Part shown: piece by piece, positions 23,034-35,159 of the stretch
Layout of the letters: each line of letters starts with the position of its first letter
Numbering within the stretch: the first letter of the stretch is position 1
Assembly (NCBI GenBank): GCA_014529385.2
Contig: CM043966.1
Span: 143,950,711-144,014,710, forward strand
Reading direction: 5' to 3'
Source of the DNA: Adiantum capillus-veneris
Lineage: Eukaryota; Streptophyta; Polypodiopsida; Polypodiales; Pteridaceae
DNA length: 64,000 bases
The notes under the pieces: model-generated
Databases searched by the model: none
What the model saw: the letters and a program-made list of their open reading frames with translations, nothing else
Told to the model about the DNA's origin: nothing
Translations under genes and position numbers: made by a program

Positions 23034-26000
23034 TTATTCCTCTAGCTTCGTGCTTGATCCTTCTTCATCTGAAGTGAAGGAGTCTCCCTCCTCGGGAATA
23101 TCCATCATAGGTACTTGATCAAATCTTAAAAAGTACTTCTTTAGCCTCCATCTATTGACACGTGTTTTGTGGAGCCTACCATCTGCATCCATCAGTGGAT
23201 AACTGCCATTGTTGTAGCGCTTTCTAATGAGGAATGGCCCCTCCCATCTCGGTGAAATTTTTTTAATCTTTCCTAGTGTCAAACCTGTTATCATACCTTA
23301 GGACCAACATGATTTTCTTGAGACCTTTCTCCTTGAGCATTTTGTTGAAGGTGAGGCGTCGTTGCTCTGCTTGAGTTGCGTAGTAGTTGATAGCCTCTTC
23401 TCTGTCTAGTTGGAGCCTCTCTAGATCCAGAAAGTGGTTGTGGAGATGAGCCTTAGGGTGTTCCATGTGCTTAGCTAGCACTCTTAGACTAGACAATTGA
23501 ACTTCGATGGGTAAAATGGCCTCCTTACCATACACCAAGTGATATGGTGTGAATCCAAGGGATGTGCAAAATGAAGTGCGATAAGCCCAAACTGCAGCCA
23601 TAAGGTGCTTATCCCAATCACTTTTGTGATTGTTTACATGTTTTGTAATGATCTTGCAAATCATACCATTTATCTTTTCTACCAAAATCAGTAGTCTACA
23701 CCCATGATGATATACAATTTACCTGATTGGGACCTTGGCAAAGGCCCAATAGCGTCAATTTCCCATTTCTCGGATGGTCCATAAGAGATTATAGGAGTCT
23801 CTGGCTCATAGGTGAGCCTCCTATCCCCTGCTTTTTGACATTCCTTGCATGTTTTACACCAATGGTGCACATCCCTCTGTAGACTAGTCCATACAAACCC
23901 GGCTTGTAGAATCTTCCTACTAGTGATGTCAAGTGCAAAGTGTCCTCCGCAAACACCATCATGGAAACTTGAAATGATTTCAGTGATCTCTCTAGAGAGA
24001 GGTACACACCTAAGAATTTGATCCTTACCCTTGCAGTAGAGTTCATCATTGATAAGGCGGTATTTTGTTGCCTTACGTACAAGCCACTACTTCTGGCCCT
24101 TGGTAGGATCTCTAGGACACTCTCTTGTGTCCAAGAAACTCATGATGTCAGGCATAGCATCACTACCTTGGAAGAGAGGCGGCTTCAACTTGATAGCACC
24201 CACCACTTGAACATCTTGTAGCTTCTCTCTAGCTAGAGTATCTGATTCTCGATTTTCTGCTCGAGGGACATGATGTAGTTGTACAATTTGAAACTTCCCC
24301 AAAAGTTCCTTAACCTTGCGCAAATGGCCTAGAAAGCTGTGATTTTTACAAGACCAAGTTCCTTGTATTTGTTTTATTAAAAGCATGGAGTCACCAAAAA
24401 CATTTAACTGTTGAATACCTTGTGTCACACACCACTCTAACCCAAGAGTTAAGGCTACATACTCTGCCTAATTGTTGGAGTGAGAATCCAAGAGATGCCC
24501 AATGGAGAAAACCTTATCCCCTTGCTCGTTGAAGATGACAATGCTAGCTGCCAGCTTTGTCCACTGTCCTCTTGTAGGCTCCATCAAAGTAAAGAGAGTG
24601 AGCCTCCTCTAGCTTTGGTACCACGAACACAGGTGTAGTCTCTTGATCATTTGGCTTTACCTTTAGCTTCTTTTCATAGTGGCGATGAGTGAGAATACCT
24701 CCTAAATTGGCCCTTGTGGAGTTCTCCACTTGCATTGTGTAGTCAAACGCTTGCAACCTTGTGAGCCATTTGGAAATCCTAGAAGAAACATCCATGTGCT
24801 GCATTACATAAGGAAATACTTCTTCCATAGTTGGTCTAGACAATAAATAAGAGCAAAACTTGGTGGTAGCAAACATTAATGCAAGCACCATGTGCTCCAC
24901 TGCTGTGTATCCCTTCTCTGATGGAGTCATCATGCGACTAGAGAAGTAGATAGGACGCATGAAAGACGTTTGAGGATCCTTTTTCATCAATACTGCCCCA
25001 AGTGTGTCATTGCTCACACTAGGATTAACATAAAATGTCTCATACCACTTTGGAGGTGCAATGGTGGGTAGTGAGGCTAAGATTTGTTTTACCTCATTGA
25101 GCTGTTGTTCATTTTCTTCACTCCAAGTGAAGATCTCTTGATGGGTAGCTTGTTGCAGAGGAAGAACCACTTGGGAGAGCAAGTGAATGAACCTTCTCAA
25201 ATACCTTACCTTTTGAAGGAATGAGACCAACTGCTTGGTTGTAGTGGGTGATGGTAAAGACACCAAAGCTTGAACTTTTCTTGGGTCAGCTTCAATACCT
25301 TTGGCCGAGAGGGCCGAGATTACATGGACAAGAAGAGTAACCTTGTTTTCACCAATGTGGCATTTCTCCATGTTGAGTTGGCCACCCAAATCTTGTAGCC
25401 TAGCTAGACCCTCGTAGACTTTATCCAAATGAAGAGAACAAGAGCTATAGATACAAAAATAAAAACACGAATTGATTTGCCAAAGAATGGCTGAAAAACA
25501 AATTTCACATAGCGCTGACAAGTGGCTGGAGCATTGGTGAGACCAAAAGGCATAACTCTATAAGCAAAACATCCCCATGGTGTGATGAAATTTGTCTTCT
25601 TTTGATCTTATTCAGTGATGCTAATTTGGAAGTATCTTGAGTAGCCATCACATACTATGTAGTGCTCATGTCCTGCTACTAATTTCATCTTGAAAAGGGA
25701 GAGGAAAATCGTCCCTCTTTGTGGCTGCATTAAGGGGCTTGTAATCAACACAAACCCTCCACTTACCATTCTTCTTTGGTGTGACTACCACTGGAGAAAC
25801 TCACTCCGAGTCTTCAACAGGATAGATGAAACCTGCTTCTAACAATTTTCTCACCTCCTTGAGCAAGGCCCCTTGTTGGATTACTCCTAGCCGTCTGAGC
25901 TTCTGCACTACAGGTTTACTTCCCTCCTTGAGCTTGATCTAATGTTGAACTACTGTGATGCCAGTGATTTTATCATAGTCATCAATGAACAATGTGGTAA

Positions 26001-27920
26001 AATTACTTAGCATCAAAACATAATCTTCACACTCCTTCCCACACAACTCACTAGAGAGCATTCGATGTATCTTACTTGCTTCTACTAGAGGTTGTATACT
26101 TGGTGGCTCCCTTTGGTTTGATGATGATGCATCAGGTTGCTCCATCTTCTTAGGGTCCTTGAGAATGATCCCCATCACCTCAATTCTACTGTCACTTTCT
26201 TCGGTGATTGTTGACTCCTCCTCTGAAGTGGCTGAAGAGTCACTAGAAAACTCATCCTCAGAGGTTTCTAGATCCATGTTGCGTTGTTGACCTATTTTCA
26301 TGTCGTAAAGTATTGGCCTCCCTTTTGTATCCTTCAGCTGGATTATGCCAGTGTCCCAATCTTGTTTATCTTTCATGGCCATAAGCCAAGGCCTCCCTAG
26401 AATGATAGGATAGCCCTCCCCTTTACGTTGCATGACAAAGATTTCCACATCCACCTTGGTGTTTACCCTAACTTCATTCACAATGCCAACACATTGAACT
26501 TTTACATTATTTGCCATTTTGGCTCGCCATGGTGCCAGACTACTCACTTCTAAGCCTAAACGGTGCATCATTCTTTCACTTATGACACATATTTGTGCGC
26601 CACCATCAATGTAGATATTGGAGATGTGCTGCCCTTTGATGTGATCATCCATCACCGGTAGTATGTCATCTAGCTTCCTCCCAAAGATAGCCTTCAGCTA
26701 TCTTTGGCTTTGGTCGTCTTGTACTAACCATTTTTGTCCATTGTCTCCTCACCCTAGGTGCAAGGTGAAGTAATTGAGGCCAAGTGATCTTTTGGTCCCT
26801 ACATAGAGACATCTTGAGCCAAATCATACGGTTTAGAACATTCACCCAAAGAGAAATCTATAATGTCAATTTTACGTCGTGACTTGGACGGGTTTTTGCT
26901 AGATTCCCCCTTGGCTTTCATCTTTTCTTCCTTTTGGAAAGAAACACCATGCCTAGCACGTTTTACCCCCATGGCATCTACTCCTTTAACCTTGGTCTTA
27001 ACTTTTTCCACTCCCTTGATATCCTCCTCCACTTTCACCTTTCTTTTACCTTCAAGGCCGATAACACTCACCGCCTGGTTGTTGGCTGGTTGTGGAGGTA
27101 AGGGTGGAATGAGAGGTTGTTGTGGTGGAGGGTGTGGTTTAACTGGTGGTTGTATAATTTGCACTGGTGGTGCTTGTTGTGGTGCTCTCGATGGTGGTGG
27201 TCTTGCTCTTAGTGGTGAAACTTGGTTTTGCCTTGATCCTCTATTAAAATTATGCCTCCTTGGGAGTGGGCATTAATACATACCATGGCCATCTTCTCCA
27301 CAATTGTAGCAGTGGTATTCTTGGTTTTGTCTTATTTGTCCTCTCCCTTGATCTTGGTTGAGATTGTGTGCATGCCCTTGTTGCACCAAATGGACTGAGA
27401 GATTCTCAAGCTGGTTGGTGATTCGATTGAGCAAGTCTTGTTGATCTTCAATTGGTTCTTGTGGTTGAATCCTCTGGGTGGCTGTTGTAGGTGGTGCTAG
27501 AGGTGGTCGGGTCCTAAAAACTTCCTCTTCATCAACATTCCTAGCTTGTAGGTGCAGCTTCTTGTCTTTAAGGCGGGCCACTTCAACTGCTAGCTCATAC
27601 GTAGCAGGAAACCTTCCCTCCACCTTCTCTTTAAGAATTGGCCATAACCAATGGCCATAACCAAGCCACAAACCGATCCTTCTTTAGGAAATCAGGTGCC
27701 CCGTCATCCTCTCTTAGCGATGCAACCCACCGACCCCATAGATATACAAACTTTGACTCGTATGATGCATACTCTAGCATGCTACCTTGCTTCAACTCCG
27801 TCAACAATTTCCATAGCTTCTTTGATGTTGTGCCCTCTCCAAAATGGCTGACAAAGGCTACTCTTAATAAGTCCCACCGTTCCTTGGTTTCTTGTGCCAA
27901 GGCATTGTACCATGACCTTG
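23034..27920 (-). pseudogene. G2 gag (3' part)-protease-RT-RNase H-aRNase H-integrase remains
   Basis: Read on the minus strand from 27,920: end of the gag helical domain (about 27,900-27,500); zinc knuckle CYNCGEDGHGMY with its last Cys lost (about 27,290); proline-rich linker (27,164-27,050); protease beginning YIDGGAQICVI (about 26,600); RT spread over several frames (about 26,000-25,000), in which the Y/F-x-D-D box near 25,450 is replaced by unrelated hydrophobic residues; first RNase H with YVNPSV and no catalytic Asp (about 25,030); archaeal-type RNase H with YFDG, AEYVAL and FGDS (24,590-24,200); integrase HHCC and core (about 24,000-23,600, IDAIGPLP); and a C-terminal segment with GPFLIRKRYNNGSY (about 23,240). 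At least eight frame breaks are present, so no product can be made. The 5' end of gag lies 19 kb away at 47,142-47,297. Confidence 0.85.
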
Positions 27921-28544
27921 TGTTAAGGCGGTTACGCCGCTAGCGGAAGCTAAATAGCGAGAACTCAACCAACAACAGAATTTGTCAGACGAGGACGGAG
28001 CTTGACCCGTAGGCGCATGGAAACAACTAGGTGGGTGTCAAATCACCTACTCGACCTTCTAATGACAATCACTACTAAGGAAATCAAATCTAAGTTCTAA
28101 AATACGCAAGTGACTGAAATCCGTACTACGAACGAATGCTATACGAAACAGGATCTAGAATCATTGAATCGATCTCAAACTCAAGGGGAAGTCTATACAC
28201 TAGGTAAGAACAACACCCTAAAGACTTGAACTGCAAAATCAACCTATAATCACTCTGTGCGGTAAACGCGTATGAAGACAGGCCAAAAAATACAGGTGAC
28301 CGAAACTTGACCCGGATGGTACTAATGCGTAGCTCTACTCGTTGTGGTTCTATAGATATGTTGCACGCTCCATTCCGACACACGAGTTGGAAGAAAACTC
28401 ACACCGAAGCTCATAGGAACTTACCACACATAGAAGCCGATAGCGCGCACTCTTGGTATCTGTGCGTAGCTCTCGCCGTTGCTAACACAATGGCGGTGTC
28501 GCTTCTCCAATGGCGGCTCCGTAGCTCGCATAGCAAGTAGATAA

Positions 28545-28579
<35 letters not shown>

Positions 28580-28870
28580 ACACAATCACGGCGCTCCAAA
28601 AACTCCCTTTGATTAAATAAAAACTCCTTTCTTCTAGGTTACAAAACTTTGGCTTATATACCTCAGCCTTGGAGGTGAGAACATCTCTAACTAATTACAT
28701 CAGCAAGTGAAATTACTTCGGAATTACAAGCTGGAAACTCAATTGAGTCCAGTTACTTAATGAATGGCTCCAATCAAAATCAATGTCGGAAAGACATTTA
28801 TTACAATCAATGTTTACAAAAATGATGAGTGTGAGAAAAAATGTGGGTTTGATCCTCTGCTGGCTCAACA
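27921..28870 (-). repeat. G3 3' LTR
   Basis: 950 bp, plus-strand TGTTAAGGCGG...GGCTCAACA. Includes a (CT)n run at about 28,546-28,577 and, in element sense, a TATA-like GGTATATAAGCC near 28,651-28,662. Confidence 0.95.
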
Positions 28871-28884
28871 CTCCCCCCCTCCGC
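28871..28884 (-). other. G3 polypurine tract
   Basis: The plus strand reads CTCCCCCCCTCCGC right after the LTR. In element sense this is GCGGAGGGGGGGAG immediately before the 3' LTR, the correct place and composition for the plus-strand primer. Confidence 0.85.
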
Positions 28885-28919
28885 GTTCATGTCGTCCCTG
28901 AAATGACTTTTATGCTTGG

Positions 28920-30060
28920 TCAATAAAGTCCTGTCGTCTTGAGCATCTGCAAATGTGATTTGTATTGTAGGTTGCCGATGGTCAAGGTTGGGCCGAATAT
29001 TTTGCTTTCGTGGGAGAAAAAGCCGGTGTAGAAAGCTTCTTCGAATGTTTGCATGTGGAAGCTAGGCAAAAACATAATCCTTTGGTATAGGAGGTGTAAC
29101 ACTTTTGGAGAAGGCTGCAATGAAAGATCATATATCATATCAATCACTGTGTCGGCCGTCGATAGTAGACTCGAGGTCGTGGCTTTATCTGGCGCGAACA
29201 CTTCAATGCAAGCTAAGAGAGTCCTGCAGATTTTCTTGAGCATCTGACACGAAAGGTCAGGAGAGCCAGTAAAGAGTTTGATGGTGCCCGTTAGGATTTT
29301 CACCATGTAGGCTTTACCTATTCTCTCTCCTGCCTTTGGTCCTGGCATCCTGGGATAATTAAGCCAATTTGGCTTCTTTTCTGCAATCTTGCCATGCTCT
29401 TTCCATTTTCTGACTCTTGGCACCGGGCAGAAGGTTGCATTCTCCCGAATCTCCTTTGGTGCCTCCACCGAGTAGATTAGGTAGGGTGGGTATTTGTTCA
29501 ACCAGCCTTTCCTCCATCTAGGTTGTGAATCTACTATCTTCTTTGACTGTTCCTCCTTTGTGATGTCGCCTTCGTAAAGAGCGACATACTGCTCCTCCTC
29601 TATTCTCTTTTTTGTCTTTAGCACTTCAAATTTCATCAAAGGGAAAGGCAGGCTGGGTTGCATCCACTCTTCATGGAGCACTTTTGTGTCTAATCCCTGA
29701 ATTCTAATGGAGATGAGGAGTCTCCTCTCCCATTCCATTTCCGCCTTGGCACTCTCCTCTGCTGACTTTTCTATTTGGTCATGGAGCCTTTGTTCTTCTT
29801 CTTCAGAGATTCCTGAAGTCGAGGCCACCTCGTGAGCTGGGGCTGAACTTCAATTGTGGTTGCCTCTCCAGTTTCTGGTAGCTCTATGGCTGCTCCACCT
29901 GATTCTCGTGTGGTGTCCTCTGTCTCTCTTCTTTGTTGCTCTTGTAGATCTTGGAGTTGTTTGCGGAGGGCCTCATTCTCTGTCCGTAGTGTTTGATTTT
30001 CTAATGTGAGCCTCTCCTCTGAGGCCAATGATCCCTCCGCAATGTGCAACCATTGCACTT
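28920..30060 (-). pseudogene. G3 distal ORF3 region, two overlapping frames
   Basis: Two overlapping minus-strand frames. One (30,058-29,771) is a predicted coiled coil (LENQTLRTENEALRKQLQDL). The other (about 29,828-28,920, about 300 residues, no ATG at its start) begins Glu-rich and continues with a well-composed region including YPPYLIYSVEAPKEIREN, NYPRMPGPKAGERIGKAYMV and a helical C-terminus. I recognise no family. The frames follow ORF3 in the same orientation and probably were its C-terminal part before frame changes separated them. The last codons lie about 40 bp from the polypurine tract, so this is the 3'-most gene of the element. Confidence 0.5.
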
Positions 30061-30180
30061 GCTCTATAATCTCAGCTCTCTTTGTAAGCTTCGACCTGGT
30101 CTTCCAAAGCTAGTATGATAACTCCTTCTTGTTCGTTACCTGCTTTGCTAGCTCTAGTGTAGTCCCTAATCTAGTGATTG

Positions 30181-30532
30181 TTCTTTCTTGGAGCTCGACT
30201 CTTTCCCTTTGCTCAATGAGCTCATCCTTGGCTGCCTCCAACTCATCTCCTATCCACTCCTTTGCTTCCTGTGCACTTGTTACCTCTCTTGAAGCCTCGC
30301 TAGCTGGAGTATCAAAGCCGTCTCTCTTGTTTTCCGCGTCATAGATGAAGCTTTCTTTTAGATGATGTTCTTTCTTGGAGCTCGACTCTTTCCCTTAGCT
30401 CAATGAGCTCATCCTTGGCTGCCTCCAACTCATCTTCTATCCACTCCTTTGCTTCCTGTGCACTTGTTACCTCTCTTGAAGCCTCGGCTAGCTGGAGTAT
30501 CAAGCCGTCTCTCTTGTTTTCCGCGTCATAGA
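30181..30532. repeat. 187-bp tandem duplication within ORF3
   Basis: TTCTTTCTTGGAGCTCGACT starts at 30,181 and again at 30,368. The two copies (about 30,181-30,345 and 30,368-30,532) are almost identical. The coiled-coil frame ends at 30,339 just after it passes out of the second copy, so this duplication is one cause of the frame break. Confidence 0.9.
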
Positions 30533-32381
30533 GTGATGCTTTATGACTTTCAGATTCAGTCATAGCATTCTCTAATTTCCTCTGCAACTCTGCTTCCCTT
30601 TGTTTGGCTGTCTCAATCTCTACTTCCTTTGCCCTGGATCTTTCTTTGATCTTGCCTAGCAGTTCATGCACCATGTGCATGTCTTTTTCATCTTCATCTG
30701 TCAACTCTAAATCTCTTTCTGCCACCACCTCCACTGGCTTCGGCTCTTCTAGTACGTTCTGTTTGTCCAGTTTCTCTTCACTTTCCTTTGTACTCTTTGT
30801 TTTTTCCTCCGTCCCTCTCCGATCATCTTGTTTTTGTAGGGTGATCCCATAAACTGCCTCAAGGGCCTCTGCTTCAGTGTATCCTATCGCTACCAGATCC
30901 TCATAATCATTTCTCTTTTGATGAACCGGATCTATCTCCTTTTCTTTGGTCTCGGCCTTCGGCTTTTCCAAATCATCTGTATCCATCTCTGTTGTGGTCT
31001 CTTCCACGATATTTTTCGTCTTCTTCGGGCTTGGTACATCAGTCATAGAGGGGTATCTGTCCTTATCTTCCTTGGCTTTCCCCTTGTCGGCTTGCGCGTC
31101 TTTCTCTTGAGATTTAGTAGACTCCTCTACTTTCCCTTTCCCCTTGTCGTCCTTTTTCAGCTCAGCTTTTAAAAGTTATACCTCCTCTTCAGTGTATGGC
31201 TCGACAGGTTGCTGCTCCAGTATAGCCTCTCACTCCTCATAAGCTTTAATATATTGATCGTATTGATCAACATGTGGCCTGGCTGAGCTAGTTCCGACTT
31301 TGGTGGGGTCTGGCACCCACTTTTCTTCAAAGTCACCCTTTAGAGCTCTTTCTGCTCTAAACTGCTCCACTAGTCTTTCCATTCTTGCCACTTTCTGACT
31401 TTTGGTTTGCTTGGGAGCCACCTTCTTCTTTACTTTCTTCATAACCGGCTCGTCCACCTCCTCTTCAGGTTCTGAAACTATTTCTAGTTTTCGGCGTGCT
31501 CTTGTGGACGCCCACTTGGATACTTCGGGCTGTTCTTCCTCCTCGTCGGCTTCTCTAAGCCACTCATTCTGGGAGGGAACCTTTGGCCGCTGATCTCTAG
31601 CTCCAATAGCTTCATAAGCTATTCTTGTCAAAATTTCCGCTCCTCCTATGTACTTTGGCTTCTCGTTGTGCAGGGCAATTACTTGCTCGTGGATGTGTTG
31701 AGCGTAATTCACCTCTTTTGGCATATTGCTCTTTAATGCCCATGTGATGGTGGTCGCAATGGCATGGGGCGGTGTCGTATACTTTTGCAGTCTTTTACTG
31801 CAAACATGGAGAAACTGGTTGTACAGTCGGCCAAGGGTTGCCGCTCTTTGGTCCGCCATATCTCCATAGGTTGCATTCTGTTTCTTGGATCCATAGACCT
31901 CTATGGCCTCCCTTCTTTCCCTGACAGAGCTCCCTTTGTTGTGCAGCTTCAATGCGTCTGCAATGAGCTGTGGAGTGATCTGTACTTCTACTGTCTCTCC
32001 ATCCATGGCTGTCAATGTGGCTTTCCCATCCTTCTGAATGGATGTTGCCAACTCGTACACTCTTCTTCTTTCCACACCTGATGGTCTCGAGGTGAAGAAA
32101 CTGTGCAAGTCTGCCCTTTCCAGGTACCTGCTGATGTCTTCTGACCTGCTATAATCTACCAATTCCTGTGGGATCATCGATACATCCACCGCTTGCCCTT
32201 GAGGGTCTCTGAAAGTCCCCTGGTAGATCTTTATTCCCTCTTTCTCCAATATTGCTTCCTCCACCCAAGTTTTGGTTGGCTTGAGGGTTTCTGCTGGAAT
32301 GTCAAAGGGTTCCGCTTCTGCAAGAGCATCTTTGATTGTTGGTCTTTTTCTCTTCGTTGCCGATAACTTGGCGGAATCCAT
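30339..32381 (-). pseudogene. G3 ORF3: accessory protein of unknown function, two internal stops
   Basis: One frame from ATG 32,381 (the frame is open a little further upstream without an ATG) to 30,339, with a TGA at 31,230-31,232 and a TAA near 31,180. The first 380 residues are helical. They begin with a basic patch (SATKRKRP, a possible nuclear signal) and contain LGRLYNQFLHVC, TTITWALKSNMPKEVNYAQH and GAEILTRIAYEAIG. The layout recalls the putative plant transposon protein domain found next to some plant retroelements, but I cannot confirm that by eye. A basic KKVKKKVAPKQTKSQK stretch follows, then an acidic linker, a UBA-like EDLVAIGYTEAEALEAVYG and a long coiled coil. It sits where an env-like or other accessory ORF sits in Ty3 elements; I see no signal peptide or membrane segment, so env is unlikely. 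A branch-like CTAAC and TTACAG precede the ATG, hinting at splicing. Confidence 0.55.
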
Positions 32382-32547
32382 GGATCCTGTAACTCCAATT
32401 TCAAATGTTAGCGTTTTTTTAGTACTGAAAGCCAAAATGAAGCTTTTAACTATCCAAATGACTTGAAAATTGAAACATGAGCTATTCAGGGCCTAAGGAT
32501 GCAAGGTAGGTGAAAAAATATGCAAAATGGGCTCAAAATCATGATGG

Positions 32548-33542
32548 AGACATCATACGCGTATGATGTCTTTTGTGTCAAAATGACTTCATATTGGTTC
32601 TGCTTGTAGCTGATAGTGTATACAGGAGTATCATATGCTTGGATTTGAGTTTGGATCCCATTTGGTCAAGTTTTGGCCAGTTTAGTCCAGTTCCGGCTCT
32701 TGGCAAAATTTTGAAAGGGATTTGGATTTTATGATCCAAATTGGATAAAACTTGGTGGTTCACTTTCAAATGGCATGTAGATCACTTCTGTTTGGTGGTT
32801 GAAGCCCTGAGGTGGCAAAATCACATAGTGAGACATTATACGCGTATGATGTCTTTAGTGTATTTTTGGACCAAATTTCTCTATAAGCTTGGATTTGGCT
32901 TTAGATAGGCTTATTCAGTGGATTTATGAAAGGCTAAAAATGGCTCTGAAGACATCATACACGTATGATGTCTTTTTCATCAATTTTGCATGGGATTGGT
33001 TCTGTGGACTCCCCATGTACTAGTGAAGGACTATATCTACTCAAATCTTGGTTTGGACTTGAGTATGTTGGATTTGGGCCAAAAATAGGCTTTAGGTGAA
33101 GGATTTTCCTTCAATTGGCTAATGGGGTGATCCTCTTGACCAAATGGTTCCAAATTTTCATATGTAGCATGTATTAGGTATATATAATGGATGTATGATG
33201 ACAAATGAGCAGTTTTGGCTCTGTAAGTGCAAATAGACATCATACGCGTATGATGTCTTTTGTGTCAAAATGGTGCTTTTTGGTTCCAGATAGCTTGTAG
33301 ATGTGTTAATCAACAATCCTACAAAGTTTCAATGAGTTTGGAGTTATTTTGATAAAATTAGGACCAAAAATCAATTTTATGGCCTACTTTGCGTCTTTTT
33401 GGTTTTCCTTGGGTTTTCTAACTCCAATTCTCATGATACTTGGTTCATAGGATGTGATTAACATGTGGAATGAGGCTATGCACTCAAATGTTGAAATGGA
33501 TGTGAAATTCATGCTGTGAGACATCATACGCGTATGATGTCT
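32548..33542. promoter_or_regulatory. Array of five 24-bp palindromes upstream of ORF3
   Basis: Perfect or one-mismatch copies of a palindrome with core CATCATACGCGTATGATG and outer AGA/TCT lie at 32,548-32,571, 32,831-32,854, 32,950-32,973, 33,235-33,258 and 33,519-33,542. Two carry single C-to-T or G-to-A changes. In element sense most are preceded by a run of A. Their distances from the ORF3 ATG (167, 450, 569, 854 and 1,138 bp) nearly repeat those of the gag array. Confidence 0.85.
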
Positions 33543-35159
33543 TTTCTTGAAATGTTGGTCTTTTTGTGCAAAGAATGCTTTGTGCTAGTGCCCTAAGCCC
33601 TGCTAACTAGTTTTCAACTTAAAAAGTCATTAGTTTAGCTAAAAAGCCCCCTTATAGGCATTTCAGTCTCCAAAGTCGTCTTTTTGCATTGGAGTTAAAT
33701 TTCTTCAACTTTTCTTCTCGAGAGTTGCATTTCCAGCTCATTGGATATGTTGTGAAGCCATCTATTTGGTTGAACTTGACTTTGGCTTCCCGTTCTCCAT
33801 CTTTCTCCTTTTGGTTGCCCAAAAGCGTCTTTTTCACCATCGGTAAGTGAATCAGCTTTCTTTTGGGTTTTGCTTGCAAACATAAGTCATCCATGTATAT
33901 TTGAAGCTGCTTGTGAAGTTTCATTCATTCGGTCGTCAATTTTAGCCGTTATGCCAAAATGACGCTTTGTGTGTCCGCAGCCGAATCGGTTGTTCCGACC
34001 TACTTTTGGTGATCCAAACCTGAGATACTCCATGGTTGCATTGCCCTCGATGTTGTTAAGCTTCCTGAGAAGTTTTGTGTCGTTTCGACAACTTTTTCTG
34101 TTTGCCTCTTGCAGGCTCTGTTGACCTAGGGTTTTTCCAGTCGTTCTTTCTCGAGCTTTGAGTGTTAGAAACCATCTTCTATACTAGGGTAACCCACCTC
34201 TAAGTTCTTGCAAGGTTTGGTTAGGCGGTTGTGCCCTACCTAGCGTTCTTCCCATTCCCCGTCTGCTCTTGTTTCTTGGTTTTGGTCAGTTTTCGCGACA
34301 AAAGTTAACGATAAGCATCAAAAGCTTATGGAACGAGTCTACCTCTCATGTCTGGTGTCCTCTGAGCTCGTAGCAGTCGTAGAAGGCGTAGAAGGTTGGA
34401 TGCTCCTGTGTGCTCTTTGCCTCTCCAAGAAGGTAATAGTGGAAATGAGCTTGAAAGTGAAGTGAAAAATACTTAACTTCGGACTTCCCGGATCACTTGT
34501 TACCAAATTTGACATGTGCTCCTATCTCGTCGTGAAATGCACTTTAGGATTTAAATTTCTCAATTTGGACTCCGTTTGACCTGTTTCTGAGAAATCTGTC
34601 CACTTTGCCAAAATTTGTCATTTCGGGCTTTCCGCAACTTTTCCCGAATTGTACCAATTTTTACCATGGGTGCCCTTGTCATTAGGACATCACCGTCTAT
34701 TCTTTTCTTTTTTCTGATCTCATTTCACCTGCTTTTTTTTTTTTCTTTTACTTTTATTAAGAAAATCATAAAAAATAAAGGAAAATAGCAAATTGAAGCC
34801 AAAAAATCCAAACATACACAATAAATAGCTGGTAACCTGTGTATATGAATATACACTTATTTGTGATTTTGGACTTGGATTACCACTTTTTCCACTTTAG
34901 CTCCAAAAACACTCTTATTTAGTGATAACGTCTAGAGACCCAAATTCATCATTTGATCTCTTCTTGTTGCAAAACAAGGTATATAAGGGCATAAATATTA
35001 TCAATATCCGCAATCAAACATAAAAATTGCAAAATCATGTAAGACACTGCCCTTGTAATATAATTTTTGTTTTTCTTTGTTTTTGGCGCTTGTAGCTGCT
35101 TTGTAACTCCTGTATACCTGTATACCCCCCCCCCTCCTAGTCTGAGTCCTCCCGGACGA
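33543..35159 (-). other. G3 spacer between pol and the palindrome array
   Basis: About 1.6 kb without a supported gene. It is T-rich in places, with homopolymers near 34,733-34,745. I see no further palindrome copy here. Confidence 0.5.

Noticed and set aside
32548-33542. Palindromes as transposon ends or nested MITEs
   Set aside because: The 24-bp units have no internal sequence, no target duplications, and recur with matched spacing in two arrays.
34390-34800. Possible small RNA or gene in the G3 spacer
   Set aside because: Only AT-rich homopolymer sequence and no supported frame or structure.
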